DNA from: Siphonodentalium dalli
Lineage: Eukaryota; Mollusca; Scaphopoda; Gadilida; Siphonodentaliidae
DNA length: 64,000 nt
Direction of reading: 5' to 3'
Assembly (NCBI GenBank): GCA_032622095.1
Contig: CP136063.1
Span: 75,491,980 to 75,555,979 of the forward strand
Shown here: positions 23,475 to 35,505 of the stretch, piece after piece
Position numbering within the stretch: the stretch's first letter is position 1
Layout of the letters: every line of letters starts with the position of its first letter
Program-made: the position numbers and the translations under genes
Notes under the pieces: model-generated
Seen by the model: only the letters and a program-made list of their open reading frames with translations
What the model was told of the DNA's origin: nothing
The model's database searches: none

Positions 23475-23570
23475 TTAGGTAATATTCAGATAATAAGTTT
23501 AACAAACGACCAAATATTTTGTCGTTTGTTGAACTTATTATCTGAACATTTCCCACCAATTAATAGGAAT
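23475..23570. mobile_element. Family-F hairpin fragment
   Basis: A hairpin of CAGATAATAAGTTTAACAAA and TTTGTTGAACTTATTATCTG around AATATTTT, the core of family F. Confidence 0.7.
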
Positions 23571-24016
23571 CTTATGAATAATGTGCGACCACTAGGGTGC
23601 TGAAGTAGATATGTACTCAGTACAGACCTATAGTACACAATGAGACATTTTACGTATACAGACGCATAGCAGCCATGTGGTTCAAGAGCACAAAATTCAA
23701 ACAGAAAATAATACTGCGTGAATTAAATATATGTAACATGTTAATATAATAGACAAAATTATTAGACATTAATGAAATTGATTTCTTTTTTCAATCACAT
23801 GATGTAATTTTGAGGTTCTTCGAGTTGCTCATTTAAGATACCGGTATTTAATATTTCATTGAAAATGGTTGTGAAATCTATGGGATTATCCTTCAATTGT
23901 CTGTGTTTGTTATTTGTTTTTCTTGTGGAAGATTAATTAATTAATTTATTTATTTTGATAATATTGGAGCTGACTCCGAAATATGTTCCATTTCAAACTT
24001 GAATGGAAATGAATTA

Positions 24017-24372
24017 ACCATTTCTATACTAAATACTCCCTGACGAGTAATCGACTCCTTAACCACAGCAGAATTATGGGTAATTTTTCAGGATTTAGTG
24101 ACAAATATGGCTTGTTGCCATTCATCGGAAAGCTCTCAATGAGAGCATTCCCATGAATGGCAAGCCATATTTCTAACTAAATCCTGAAAAATTACCCATA
24201 ATTCTGCTGTGGTTAAGCAGTCGATTATTTAGGGCATTACTGTAGTTATCCCATAGGAAATGTTCAGATAATAAGTTCAGCAAAACGACCATACATGTAT
24301 GTTGAACTTATTATATTAACATTTCCAAAGGGATAACTACTCGTCAATGAGTATTTAGTATAGAATAGGTTA
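24017..24372. mobile_element. Family-F TTAA-type MITE interrupted by family B
   Basis: The outer part begins TTAACCATTTCTATACTAAA and ends TTTAGTATAGAATAGGTTAA. The family-F hairpin (24256-24327) lies inside. A family-B palindrome (24048-24242), which has lost its left tip, sits at the TA of GACGAGTA. Family F was therefore present before this family-B insertion. Confidence 0.75.
24048..24242. mobile_element. Family-B palindromic MITE, left tip lost
   Basis: Runs from ATCGACTCCTTAACC to GGGCATTACTG; the first ~17 bp of the left arm are missing. Confidence 0.85.
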
Positions 24373-25155
24373 AAAGCTGATGATAACATTATCGGATTTA
24401 ATGTCTCTGGATCTGTTATTTGGATTTCATTTCTGTATTGATGGGATCCCTTAATTTCATTGGTCATGTCTCAAACTGGGTGTTATTTCATTGGTTGTGC
24501 TACAACAGCTCATTCCAAGGCAGAATCCAGTCTCTCTATAAAAAGCCAATAACAATTGCAAATAATTTTGTCGTTGCTTGTATTTAATTTGTAAGATCAG
24601 AGGTCAATGACATAAGTGTTGACAATTGTCCCACGCATAGCGAAACAACAAATGTTATAATACAGAATACAGGCGACATATTCATAATTTATCCACCTCT
24701 CATGTGCACTACCTCTATTGCCTATATAAAGCCTGCCTGATAAACGTTACGTCAATGTAGCTTTATTAGGTCAGTACTACTTTCATGACGTAATTGCAAA
24801 TGCAAATTGTGCAGGAAACTAGGGATGTCAACCGACCAAAATGACGTCATTGTGATGTTTATATCGTCCATAATTCACCACAATTGATAGAAAATTTGTA
24901 AATGGATATGTGTTTTCACTCTAAAACATCTATAAACCATTAGTACAAGGCCAGCTTACTATAAAAAAAGACAAACTATTTCGCTCTAAGTTGTGCTCCG
25001 GTTTTTGCACGTCATGAATGCTAATTAGTTTGCTTGACCTAATAAATGTAAGGGTGTCATCGAAGTAAAGAATGTAAAACTGAGGAAAATGACAGATTTA
25101 CTTCACAAAAAGCAAGTTTTGTGCAATGGACAAATACAATATGTAGAGTTGTAGC
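24373..25155. other. No gene or clear repeat seen
   Basis: AT-rich sequence between a family-F MITE and a foldback. No exon is recognised. Confidence 0.45.
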
Positions 25156-25257
25156 TTAAACTGTTTATGTCTGTGAGGGGGATTTAGTTTCTATTGGACT
25201 TGGCAGAACCTCGCCCAACAGATGCTCAAATGCCCCTCACAGACATAAACAGTTTAA
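25156..25257. mobile_element. Small TTAA-bounded foldback
   Basis: TTAAACTGTTTATGTCTGTG and its complement form 25-bp arms around a ~50-bp loop. TTAA stands at each end (25156-25159, 25254-25257); the right TTAA is shared with the next element. Confidence 0.75.
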
Positions 25258-25730
25258 CCCTTTCAGTGCCAGGGGCCGATCTCATCGGCCCTAATTTACG
25301 GTCTGTAAAATCGGCCCTAAAAAAATTATAAAAAAAAAAAAAAAAAAAATTTATTTTTTTTTAAATTTGGGTTGAATTTTTTTTGGGTATGCTTAAGCAT
25401 GATATAGCAAATTTAAAAACAAACTGGATAAAACCTTAAGGGCATGTTATAACTCAAAACTATCACCAAGTATTGATAGTAATAATTTTGATGCCCATGA
25501 AAAACGTAAGATTCCCTGGCACTAAACCTACAAAATAAGTCTGTTAAAGAATATAAGAAAAAAATATTAAAATTGTAAAAAATAATAACAAATGATGAAA
25601 AATTGTTAGGCCAATGCATTCTCTTATATATGCGAGGCGACCTATGGTCGACTCGCATATTTAAGAGAATGCATTGGCACAGGGTATATGGGTTTGATAC
25701 AAAAATCGGACCTGGTACTGAAAGGGTTAA
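25254..25730. mobile_element. TTAA-type MITE, subtype a
   Basis: TTAA at 25254-25257 and 25727-25730; ends CCCTTTCAGTGCCAGG. It has the full subtype-a structure, with the GATCTCATCGGCCC palindrome, a long A tract, the conserved AACTATCACCAAGTATT block and the 70-bp hairpin (25611-25680). Confidence 0.9.
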
Positions 25731-26022
25731 ACGACAACACCAGTTACATATTATGTATTTATTATACTCATTGCAATTTAGGAGACATTATCTTCGAGTT
25801 TTTATCAGTCAACTATATTTATTAATGACTATTTTTTTGTATCTTGTTGTTTATTTGAACTACTACTGAATACTATGAATCTCACAAACTTTTATTGCAC
25901 CCGGCATGCATTCTATATTTAGAAACTATTTATTACTTGGTCTTAGGAAAGCCACATCTTCCTAGAGATAATATTTAAGTTGAGTTCCATGGACATAATT
26001 CTGATAAGATTATCATCCGCTT

Positions 26023-26285
26023 TTAACCCTTCCATGACTGGAGCTTCCTCAAATTTAGCAAAAACCCTGTGCCGATGCATTCTCTTAAATATGTGAGTTG
26101 CCTATTGGGTGCCTCGCATATATGAGAGAATGCATTGGCCTGACAATATTTACCTTAATATTGTAAGTCAGGGTATTTTCTTATATATGGGATGCTCTCT
26201 ATGGGAGACTCGCATATATAAGGGAATGCACTGGCACAGGGTCTTTAATGATGCACCAGTGCAGCTCCCGTCATGAAAGGGTTAA
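26023..26285. mobile_element. TTAA-type MITE, subtype b
   Basis: TTAA at 26023-26026 and 26282-26285; ends CCCTTCCATGACTGGAGC and GCTCCCGTCATGAAAGGG. Two hairpin cores (26072-26142 and 26170-26232) are separated by a short spacer. It shares its right TTAA with the next element. Confidence 0.88.
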
Positions 26286-26544
26286 CACTTTCTATACTAA
26301 AGCATCATTGACGAGTAGTTATCCCGTAGGAAATGTGCAGGTATTATAATATGTTCAACAAACAACAGGTCATTTGTTTAACTTATTATCTAAACATTTC
26401 CCTCAATAAATAGGACTCTGCTGCACTTTTGGTATCTGTTGTGTGCTTATTTTTCCTGAACACCCCTACAGATGAATAATTGACCATTCCAATGTATACA
26501 GCTATAACTGGGTGGGAGAATTCATTCAGTATAGAAAGGGTTAA
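26282..26544. mobile_element. TTAA-type MITE, family F (most complete copy)
   Basis: TTAA at 26282-26285 and 26541-26544; ends CACTTTCTATACT and AGTATAGAAAGGG. The interior holds the degenerate GGAAATGT...ACATTTCC hairpin and a GACCATTCCAATGTATAC block. It has a different terminal sequence and no GCATTCTC core, but the same target preference. Confidence 0.8.
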
Positions 26545-26627
26545 AAGATACTGGTGTTACCCTACCTCTCATCTTAGCTAATAATATCCATTCCAGTGTG
26601 CTGTTAGCACTGAACTCCATTCGATCA

Positions 26628-27067
26628 CAAAGTCTGAATTTAGTGTGCCTGTCATTTGCAGAATGAGGTCCCCAGTGGGTGAATTTAGTGACGCTATCCC
26701 GCATAGCGGCCTGGCATCCCCAAATTCACCCTCATTTGCTATGGGAGACATTGACGCAGATTGAAGTTCCAAAATGGTGAATATTGTGATGTACACCCAT
26801 TGGGAACCTCGATTATGCAATATGTGTCTTCTGCCAATTTGGGGATATAAAGAAACTGAACTAAAAAAGAAATAGAATCTATGTGAAGAAGTTTCTATAG
26901 AAATTTGATAATAAAGAAACTTTCCAGAGAAGATGAGGCCTAAGCAGAATGAGGTCCCCAGAGGGTGAATTTAGTGATGCTAGCCCGCTATGTGCGATAG
27001 CATAACTAAATTCACCCTCTGGGGACCTCATTCTGCAAATGACAGACACACTAAACTGAGGCTTGAT
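26628..27067. mobile_element. Family-C element, nearly complete
   Basis: Starts AAGTCTGAATTTAGTGTGCC and ends CACTAAACTGAGGCTTG. Both terminal hairpins are present (the left one partly deleted), as is the conserved centre. Confidence 0.82.
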
Positions 27068-27162
27068 TCAGCCGTTAAATCTATAACAAATCATATGTCT
27101 CCTTTACACTTAAACTAGAATGAAGAACAGTAACATGATGATTACAGCAAAAAGAAACTACA

Positions 27163-27768
27163 GTAATGCCTGAAGTATATCATATGACCCTTTACCCAAC
27201 AGAAGGGCGCTGTGCCAATGCATTCTCTTATATATGCGAGTCGACCATAGGTCGCCTCGCATATATAAGAGAATGCATTGGCTTAACACATTAAAAATTA
27301 TAAAATTGTTAAAGAATGTAAGAAAAAATGGTAAAAAGTGTTAAAAAAAAGATTTTTTTTAGGCCAATGCATTCTCTTATATATGCGAGGCGACCTATGG
27401 TCGACTCGCATATATAAGAGAATGCATTGGCACAGGGCATAACTGTAACTATCACAATGTGGTCAAGGAGCCGGTTCCAATGATATCCATATTTGTATGG
27501 TTCTATTGAGACAGACCGAAGATAATTTAGGCTGTTGAAGCTTTATTTGGCCGGTTTTGGCCGTTTTGTTGGGTAAAGGGTTAACCACAGCAGAATTATG
27601 GGAAATTTTTCAGGATTTAGTTGGAAATATGGCTTGTTGCCATTCATCGGAAAGCTCTCACTAAAAGCTTTCCAATGAATGGCAGCAAGCCATATATCGG
27701 ACTAAATCCTGAAAAATTTCCCATAATTCTGCTGTGGTTTAGGGGGCGATTATTTTGGACATTAGTGT
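27163..27768. mobile_element. Family-B MITE split by a subtype-c insertion
   Basis: The left tip CAGTAATGCCTGAAG... lies at 27163-27187 and the palindrome resumes at TTAACCACAGCAGAATTATG (27561). A subtype-c TTAA element sits between them, inserted at the TTAA that occurs naturally in family B (CTCCTTAACCAC). This family-B copy is therefore older than that TTAA element. Confidence 0.75.
27185..27564. mobile_element. TTAA-type MITE, subtype c
   Basis: The ends are CCCTTTACCCAACAGAAGGG and the complement of CCCTTTACCCAACAAAACGG; the right TTAA is at 27561-27564, and the left TTAA is degraded to ATGA. It contains two oppositely oriented hairpin cores (27213-27283 and 27362-27432). Confidence 0.85.
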
Positions 27769-27871
27769 TTACATGGATCACTGCTGAACAGTGTAGTATT
27801 CTAAAATAGTAACATTTGCTGTCCCTATTGCAATGCGTGAGGGGAAAAAATAATCGAAAGAAAAATATCAG

Positions 27872-28135
27872 TTAACCCCTCCATGACTGGAGCTTCCTGA
27901 AATTTTGCAAAAACCCTGTGTCAGTGCATTCTCTTATATATGCGAGTCGACCATAGGGAGCCTCACATATTTTAGAGAATACATTGGCCTAACAATATTT
28001 ATCTCGACCTTGTATGCCAGTGCATTCTCTTAGTTATTATGCGAGGCTGACTATGGGAGACTCGCATATATAAGAGAATACACTGGCACAGGATATTTCA
28101 TGCTGCACCAGCTCAGCTCCCATCCTGAAAGATTG
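27872..28135. mobile_element. TTAA-type MITE, subtype b, right end decayed
   Basis: TTAA at 27872-27875 with CCCCTCCATGACTGGAGC, two hairpin cores (27928-27990 and 28016-28090), then a decayed end CAGCTCCCATCCTGAAAG without TTAA. Confidence 0.75.
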
Positions 28136-28513
28136 TATATCGATTCCCGTCACTTATTGTGTTGAATCTAGGCTACAAAATAATAATTCTTATTCAATGA
28201 CACTAGTCTTCTGTTCGGCCACACAAAGTATAATTCCTATTTCTCAAGCCAAAATATTTTGAAAAACATACAAGAGCGCATTTTTATTTTTATCTCTTGT
28301 TTCTGAGGCACACGCCAACGAAGCATGCCATCTCTGTGTTGGTTAGCTTTTTTTAATTTGAATTGCCCGCAGCCATTATTTCTCAATCATATCCATAAAA
28401 AGTTAGTTGACAAGATTTCATGAGATTTATTTCGCCAAAAATCACCCAATAAAGTATCATTGACATATTTTTTATTGAATTTGCAAACTTTGCAGCAGCA
28501 AAACATTGTGTGT
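28136..28513. other. No gene or clear repeat seen
   Basis: Unremarkable AT-rich sequence. Confidence 0.4.
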
Positions 28514-28957
28514 TTAACCCTTTCAGTGCCAAGTCCGATTTTTGTATCAACCCATATACCCTGTGCCAATGCATTCTCTTATATATGCGAGTCGACCATA
28601 GGTCGCCTCGCATATATAAGAGAATGCATTGGCCTAACAGTTTTTCATCATTTGTTATTATTTTTTACAATTTTAATAATTTTTTCTTATATTCTTTAAC
28701 AGACTTATTTTGTAGGTTTAGTGCCAGGGAATCTTACGTTTTTCAAGGGCATCAAAATTATTACTATGAATACTTGGTGATAGTTTTGAGTTATAACATG
28801 CCCCTAAGGATTTATCCAGTTTGTTTTTAAATTCGCTATAGCATGCTTAAGCATACCCAAAAAAAATTAAACCCAAAAAATTTAATTGTTTTTAGGCCGA
28901 TTTTACAGACCGTAAATTAGGGCCGATGAGATCGGCCCCTGGCACTGAAAGGGTTAA
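28514..28957. mobile_element. TTAA-type MITE, subtype a (inverted)
   Basis: TTAA at 28514-28517 and 28954-28957. The internal order is reversed relative to the other subtype-a copies: hairpin first (28566-28636), GGCCGATGAGATCGGCCC last. Confidence 0.9.
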
Positions 28958-29253
28958 CAATTGCAGTAATAAATGGGAAATCTGAATCATGAACCAGGTC
29001 TTATTTCCACGCAATTTGTATAAAAAATTTCCGATATTTCCGATATGAATAAAAAGGTTTCTGGACCATACGCGTGTGTCTGAAAAATGGGAAATTGACT
29101 TGGTGTCTCAATTTTTTTCCAAACGTAACTGGGACAGCATATGTTACTATTTTTAGAACAATATGCTGCTTAGCAGTGATCCATGACTGTTAAGTTTCTT
29201 GAAATGCTGCATTAACTCCTTATAAGATGAATGTGTATTGTATGTACCATGCA

Positions 29254-29497
29254 AACATTGAAATAGTGTGTCATTTGCAGATTGAGGTCCCCAGAGGGTG
29301 AATTTAGTGACACTAGCATCAGTGTCCTAGCATCACCAAACTCACCCTCTGGGAACCTCAGTCTGTTGTGGCATAAGCAGAATGAGGTCCCTAGAGGGTG
29401 AGTTTGGTGATGCTAGACCGATGTGCAGGCTAGCATCACTAAATTCACCCTCTGGGGACCTCATTCTGCAAATGACACATGCACTATATCAAGACTT
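29254..29497. mobile_element. Two adjoining family-C hairpins
   Basis: Two GAGGTCCCCAGAGGGTGA-type hairpins follow one another, with outer blocks GAAATAGTGTGTCATTTGCA and CAAATGACACATGCACTATA. The central part of the element is lost. Confidence 0.75.
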
Positions 29498-30384
29498 GGC
29501 ACCATTTCTCACATTTTTCATGGATTACGATACATTCATTTCATCTCAAAATGCATTTCATAAACAGTTATGCCAGAAAGAGAGACGCTATCTTTGAATT
29601 TGTTGGAATTTTCTCAGTGCAATCAGTTCCTTAAGTAGATATAGACACAGAACGTATATATATGTTAGAAGTTAAAGTCAGGGTATCTCGCCTCATCCAT
29701 GGTAATCTCACGTAAAGCTTGTGTATTTTACATGTGGTTATTCAGAATCTGTACTGAAGCTAACAATTCCATTATTTTGTATCGGCAAGCCATGTGTCGT
29801 GTGTTCTCATGTTTCACTTTTAAGGATCATTCGTCCTTTTTAGGTTGACAACACAGGTTGTCTCAAAAGATTGCATGCCATGATAGTTGGATTGTTAAAA
29901 CTTTTTAGAATGTAGACCAAACAGATACCTTTCTCATATTTAAATTTGTTTAGTATGGTGCACGAATATAAAACTGAGCAAAACAGTATGACTCAAGATC
30001 TGGAGCTGATCAAACAAACTGGAAATTAGCTATTCAAGATTCATCTCACATTAAAGTGATGTAAAACACTCCAGTATTGTGATCAATTAGAAATGGAGAA
30101 TAATCTTGTTCAAAGTTGTAATTTTTACAGTGACACTTGATGGCAAAATCATTTTCGTTGGTTTGTCGCCGATAGATGCGTCCCGATTCGAGTAGTAAAT
30201 ATTTACAATTGAGCGTTGTTCTGACGATATTTTCTCTGGAGTGGTAAGGTCGATTTGCTTCAAATTTTCAGCGATGTTAGTAGGATGTTACATTCGTCCA
30301 GTTGTCATAGCGCCTGAATACTAAGTTATCAGTTTCACACACTCTAACAAGTACATAATATGTCATTAATGATGAAATTGCACC
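29498..30384. other. No gene or clear repeat seen
   Basis: About 900 bp without a recognisable exon or structured repeat. Confidence 0.4.
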
Positions 30385-30390
30385 TTTCTA

Positions 30391-30765
30391 AGTCTGGTGG
30401 GCTAGGATCACCAAATTCACCCTCTGGGGACCTCATTCTGAATGGCCTCATATGCTATGAGAGACCTAGGCTCAGATTGAAGTTCCCAAATGGTGAATAT
30501 TGTAATGTACACCCATTGGGAACCTCGTTTGTGCAATGTGTCATCTGCGAATTTGGGGATATAGAGAAACTAAACTTAAAAAGAAATAGAATCTATGTGA
30601 AGAAGATTGATAATAAAGAAACATTCCAGAGAAGATAAGGCCTAAGCAGAATGAGGTCCCCAGAGGGTGAATTTAGTGGTGCTAACCCACTATGTGGGAT
30701 AGTGTCACTAAATTCACCCTCTACAGACCTCATTCTGCAAATGATAGGCACACTAAACTCAGGTC
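30391..30765. mobile_element. Family-C element, left end truncated
   Basis: Begins inside the left hairpin (GGGCTAGGATCACCAAATTC), keeps the conserved centre and ends with a full right hairpin and AGGCACACTAAACTCAGG. Confidence 0.78.
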
Positions 30766-31088
30766 CCTGAAATATAACATGTAGATTCTTCCACATGTAA
30801 AATGCATGAGCTTTATACACCTTACTGTGGATGTCTCGACTCTTGACAAACTAATGACATCTCAACTCATTCCTGACAATCAGTCTTTCCGACTAAAGCA
30901 TCATTGATTGATGTATATAATAGATATTTTGTTATTTGTATATATGTATAAACCATACCGTACGACGAACCTACATGTTCAACCACTCAGTTTCTTTAGA
31001 TCAGTCTTCAGGAGAAAAAATGCAGATGTGCGATTCATGATCAGGAATCATGAGCAAGCCTGAATATAGTGTATCTCCGTCAAAGATA
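30766..31088. other. No gene or clear repeat seen
   Basis: AT-rich spacer; a short AGCCTGAATATAGTGTATCT near 31056 is probably a stray family-C tip. Confidence 0.4.
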
Positions 31089-31301
31089 CAGTAATGCCCT
31101 AAGTAATCGACTTCTTAACCACAGCAGAATTATGGGTAACTTTTCAGGATTTAGTCGGAAATATGGCTTGTTGCCATTCATCGGAAAGCTCTCCCCGAGA
31201 GCTTTCCGATGAATGGCAACAAGCCATATTTCCGACTAAATCCTTAAAAGTTACCCATTATTCTGCTGTGGTTAAGAAGTCGATTACTTAGGGCATTACT
31301 G
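31089..31301. mobile_element. Family-B palindromic MITE, near-perfect
   Basis: 213 bp, TA on both sides. Both arms carry CCCTAAGTAATCGACTTCTT; the outer arms are exact complements. The centre is GAAAGCTCTCCCCGAGAGC. Confidence 0.93.
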
Positions 31302-31535
31302 TATCTTGGACACTGAACTATTGGTTTTATTCCCCATGCTCCGTATTTTTAGAAGAAATTAAAAAAAAAGTATTTGGCACAACATTTATTCCCGCACCAG
31401 TAAAAGCCTTGAGATCTCGATTCCCAATCGCCAACTGGAACACTGGCCACATGACACGGGAATCTGTCTTCTTAAGGGAAAAAGTAACTAAAAACAATGT
31501 TAATTTGAGACTATAGATACTACCCAGAAGATGAG

Positions 31536-31664
31536 GGCTAAGCAGAATGTGGTCCCCAAAGTGTGAATTTGGTGATGCTAGCCCACTGTGCAGGATAGTA
31601 TCACTAAATTCACCCTCTGGGGACATCATTCTGCAAATGACAGACACACTATTGGCAGGCTTGA
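31536..31664. mobile_element. Family-C end hairpin
   Basis: A single hairpin, AAGCAGAATGTGGTCCCCAA... with its complement, followed by CAAATGACAGACACACTATT and CAGGCTTGAT. Confidence 0.75.
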
Positions 31665-31790
31665 TCATGTGGTCTCAAATCGGAATTAAAAAAAAAGGAA
31701 GCTTATTTTGAAAAAATTAATGATAGTCGATCTCTTCCTGTAGCAAGTTTTCCTTGGTATAAAATAATAAATATGGACCCCTTCTATCAA

Positions 31791-32066
31791 TTAACCCTTT
31801 CATGATGGAAGCTGCATTGGTGCAGCATTAAATATCCTGTGCCAGTGCATTCTCTTATATATTTATATATGAGAGTCTCCAATAGTGAGCCTCACATATA
31901 TAAGAGAATGCACTGGCTTACAAGGCCAAGTTAAATATTGTTAGGCCAATGTATTCTCTTATATATGTGAGGCTCGAATACCTAGGGGAGACTCGCAAAT
32001 AGAAGAGAAAGCATTCGCACAGGGTTTTCGCAAAATTTCAGGAAGCTCCAGTCATGGAAGGGTTAA
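31791..32066. mobile_element. TTAA-type MITE, subtype b
   Basis: TTAA at 31791-31794 and 32063-32066; ends CCCTTTCATGATGGAAGC and GCTCCAGTCATGGAAGGG. Two diverged hairpin cores (31842-31917 and 31943-32016). Confidence 0.85.
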
Positions 32067-32429
32067 TATTTCATTTTATTTTATTTCTGGTATCAATAAT
32101 GATACTCACAACATATCGGGACACTTTTATGGGCTATTTTTAGAACGGAAACTTCAGGCAATCTTGCAGAAGCATCAGAGTGTACCTGCAGCATACCAAG
32201 AGGAAGAACTCTTATCTAGTTAACAGATTTTACTATGAGTTAGTAGAATTACACTCGGGATTCATAAAAAAAAAAAAAATAGAAGTTTTATAACAATTAT
32301 ATTGTTGTTATTATAATTGTGGCCTGGAAGAGATGCACATTCTTTAATAAAAAAAATATGAAGCATTTACTATAAAGGTCCATAATCACACTAATTTTAT
32401 GGCAATTACGTTCCAAATATGTTGATACT

Positions 32430-32760
32430 CCATCAAGCCTGAATTTAGTGTGTCTGACATTTGCAGAATGAGGTCCCCAGAGATGAATTTAGTGACGCTA
32501 TTTGGCCACAACTGCTATGGGAGACCTAGGATCAGATTGAAGTTCCCCAGTTGAAGTTGGTGATGTTCACCCATAAAGTCACCTCGATTATGCATTTTAT
32601 CTTCTGCAAATTAGTGGATATAGAAACTGAACACAAGGGAAAAAGTAACTAAAAACAATGTTAATTTGAGACTATAGATACTTCCCAGAAGATAAGGCCT
32701 TAGCAGAATGAGGTCTCCAGAGGGTGAATTTGGTGATGCTAGACACACTAAATTCAGACG
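32430..32760. mobile_element. Family-C element, deleted
   Basis: Starts CAAGCCTGAATTTAGTGTGT and ends GACACACTAAATTCAGACGT. Both hairpins have lost one arm and the centre is diverged (TTGGTGATGTTCACCCATAA). Confidence 0.7.
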
Positions 32761-33240
32761 TACGTAAATACTCATTGACGAGTACCAATCCCTCAGGAAA
32801 TGTTTAGATAATTAGTTCAACAAACGACATACAGTAATGCTCTAAGTAATCGACTTCTTAACCACAGCAGAATTATGGGTAACCTTTCAGGATTTAGTCG
32901 GAAATATGGCTTGTTGCCATTCATCGGAAAGCTCTCGGGGAGAGCTTTCCGATGAATGGCAACAAGCCATATTTCCGACTAAATCCTGAAAAGTTACCCA
33001 TAATTCTGCTGTGGTTAAGAAGTCGATTACTTAGAGCATTACTGTATGTCGTTTGTTGAACTAATTTGTTGATAACTGTATTATCTGAATATTTCTCTAC
33101 AATAAATAGGACTCCTTCTGTACTATAATATCTGTCATTGGCTTATTTTTCCTGAAAACCCCTCCAGATGAATAATAGACCATTCCAATGTATACTTTTA
33201 TAACTGAGTCGGAGAATCCAGTCAGTATAGAAATGGTTAA
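32761..33240. mobile_element. Family-F MITE with nested family-B copy
   Basis: Family-F sequence (AAATACTCATTGACGAGTA, AGGAAATGTTTAGATAATTA) is interrupted at 32832-33044 and resumes as TGTCGTTTGTTGAACTAA. It ends TCAGTATAGAAATGGTTAA at about 33237. Confidence 0.75.
32832..33044. mobile_element. Family-B palindromic MITE, near-perfect
   Basis: 213 bp at a TA inside family F. Both arms share GCTCTAAGTAATCGACTTCTT apart from one extra difference further in. Confidence 0.93.
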
Positions 33241-33286
33241 ATTCTTTGATTAGCATATTCGGCAAATTTTAGAGGAATACTTCACG

Positions 33287-33753
33287 GATGGGGTCATTGT
33301 AACAAGCTTTTCACAGGTGTTCACTTCGTAGCTAGCTTTTCAAGTTACATTATTACATGAATGTGATATATGTATATAACATCATTGTGTTCGCAACTGA
33401 AATGGCAATGTCATGCTCCAAAACTTGGTTCACTTATTAAGGAATAGAAGTCAAGTAATTTCATGACTTTGATCGAAAACTGTGGGTTTATAAATTATAA
33501 ACTAATAAATAATTAAAAAATTTCTTTCCTTATGTAAGTTGTTTTTCATTCGTGTACTCAAAAATCATTATATGTGAATAGCCTTATTAGTTTCATTCAT
33601 TAGGACCACATGATCGTATAAGCATACATGTACATGATTATGAAATTGTAAAGCTGGCTACGAATGTGATCGCCCTTGAAAAGCTAGCTACACTTGTGAC
33701 CGATTTCAAAAGCTCACTACGAATGTGATCGATGCCTTGTGACAATGACCCCA
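33287..33753. mobile_element. Foldback with GGGGTCATTGT ends
   Basis: GATGGGGTCATTGTAACAAG at the left is mirrored by CTTGTGACAATGACCCCATC at the right. Subterminal blocks with GCTAGCTTTTCAAG and CTACGAATGTGATCG recur in both orientations. The first bases resemble the Harbinger-type element at 4466, but no clear TTA duplication is seen. Confidence 0.7.
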
Positions 33754-34274
33754 TCAGCAATACTACTGAGTGTTATGGCACAAATTAATCGTTATGTTTG
33801 GAATATAATTGCATGGTCATATGCCCTCTGCCATAAATTACAATGCCATGGGTCTTCATAAGAAATAATCTCCGCTTTTTTTTGGTATTATTTTTGGTTG
33901 AGATATGTAACAGACTCGACCTTTGGTTTGATGAATGATGGTGGCTGTCTGTGTCACGACGTAAACATGATAACTTTAACAAAACAAAATCCAATTTGAA
34001 CCAAATTTAAATCAAGGCTTCTCACGAATCTCGGATGAGTTCGACAAACCATTCCTGCTCAATTTTTTTTATTTATACATCCTGGATTATTTACTTTGTG
34101 GCTATTTCACGACATGAGCACAATGTAACTTTAATATCGTAATCTGATTATGACTAAAGGTCAATCATTTATCTCTTGTTTCATTGACGAGTAGTTATCT
34201 CTTTGGAATTGTTGCTGGGAGCACAGTATAGCCACATTCTCATGTCAGACAGATCAAATATGAGGTTACTCCTA
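33754..34274. other. No gene or clear repeat seen
   Basis: AT-rich spacer without a supported feature. Confidence 0.4.
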
Positions 34275-34425
34275 CAGTAATTCCCTAAGTAATCGACTTC
34301 TTAACCACAGCAGAATTATGGGTAACTTTTCAGGATTTAGTCTGAAATATGGCTTTTTGCCATTCATCGGAAAGTTACCCATAATTCTGCTGTGGTTAAG
34401 AAGTCGATTACTTAGGGCATTACTG
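34275..34425. mobile_element. Family-B MITE, internally deleted
   Basis: The outer arms are intact (CAGTAATTCCCTAAGTAATC and GATTACTTAGGGCATTACTG), but the inner right arm is gone, so the sequence passes from CATTCATCGGA straight to AAGTTACCC. Confidence 0.88.
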
Positions 34426-34470
34426 TAATTACATGGCACATTCTGTGCGTAATTTAACACAATATTTAGA

Positions 34471-34616
34471 GGATATTACTTGGCTGGTTTGATATTAGGC
34501 CCAATATCAGCCCTCGGTAACTAGCTCACATCATACGGAGACCGAAGGTCAAAGGCTGATATAAGGTTACCGAGGGCTGATATCACGCCTAATATCAAAC
34601 CGACCAATTAATATCC
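34471..34616. mobile_element. Foldback, ~50-bp arms
   Basis: The left arm (34471-34521; GATATTAGGCCCAATATCAG, CCCTCGGTAAC) and right arm (34565-34616) are complementary around a 43-bp loop. It has the shape of a small MITE; the family is unknown. Confidence 0.75.
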
Positions 34617-35369
34617 TATATATTAATTAGGTCACCTCTGAGTAACTCAGAACTCTTTCAAATGAGTGACGTCACAAAAATTCATATCTACACATTATTT
34701 AGCAGTGATGTAGATTTACGGCATGTCTTAAAACCATATTACTCGGATCTGTGATGTCGTAAAATGCTATTACTCAGTTTAAGGACAAATTGAAGCATTA
34801 TTCAAGTTAGATAACAGGCCGTTCTGGACAAAAATGTCATATCAAATTAATAAATACAAATATGGTGGCACTCTGATATGTTGGCATATTTAATAATTGA
34901 TCGGAAATATTTCAATAACTTTCTATTCATCCTGCGTATGTCTTGAGAGCCTGTAACCAAATAAATGTTTTGTCATATAAAGATACAATGTCCGATTTAA
35001 CACCCCTAATTTACTATTTCTTCGGCTTTGTGAGTAAAAATTATTTTATGTGAGTCGAGGAACTCCCCATTTAATGCTCAAGAGTTAATAGATTTTGATT
35101 TTTTAAATCCATTAGCCAAGCAAAAAATCCACCAGATCACATGACAAAGAAGATGTTTGTTTACATTTGTAATGACACATGTTTGGGGAATTCCAGTTTG
35201 AACCAGGCAACACCATATATATCGAATTTGAGCTGTAAAAATAAAGAGATCTCAAAAATCTAAATCTGCTACTCGTCAATGAGTATTTAGTATAGAAAGT
35301 GTTAACTTATTCCTTATTTTGGAGATCCTGGGTACTGTAGTGTCTCAAATGATATGAAAATGGCCAATT
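34617..35369. other. Mostly unassigned; family-F end near 35270
   Basis: AT-rich sequence. TACTCGTCAATGAGTATTTA followed by GTATAGAAAGTGTTAA at 35271-35305 is a family-F terminus. Confidence 0.45.
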
Positions 35370-35505
35370 CAGTAATGCCCTAAATAATCGACTCTTTAAC
35401 CACAGCAGAATTATGGGTAACTTTGCAGCCATATTTCCGACTAAATCCTGAAAAATTACCCATAATTCTGCTGTGGTTAAGGATTCGATTATTTAGGGCG
35501 TTACT
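35370..35505. mobile_element. Family-B MITE, internally deleted
   Basis: CAGTAATGCCCTAAATAATC to a decayed end GGGCGTTACTA; most of the left inner arm is missing. Confidence 0.8.
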
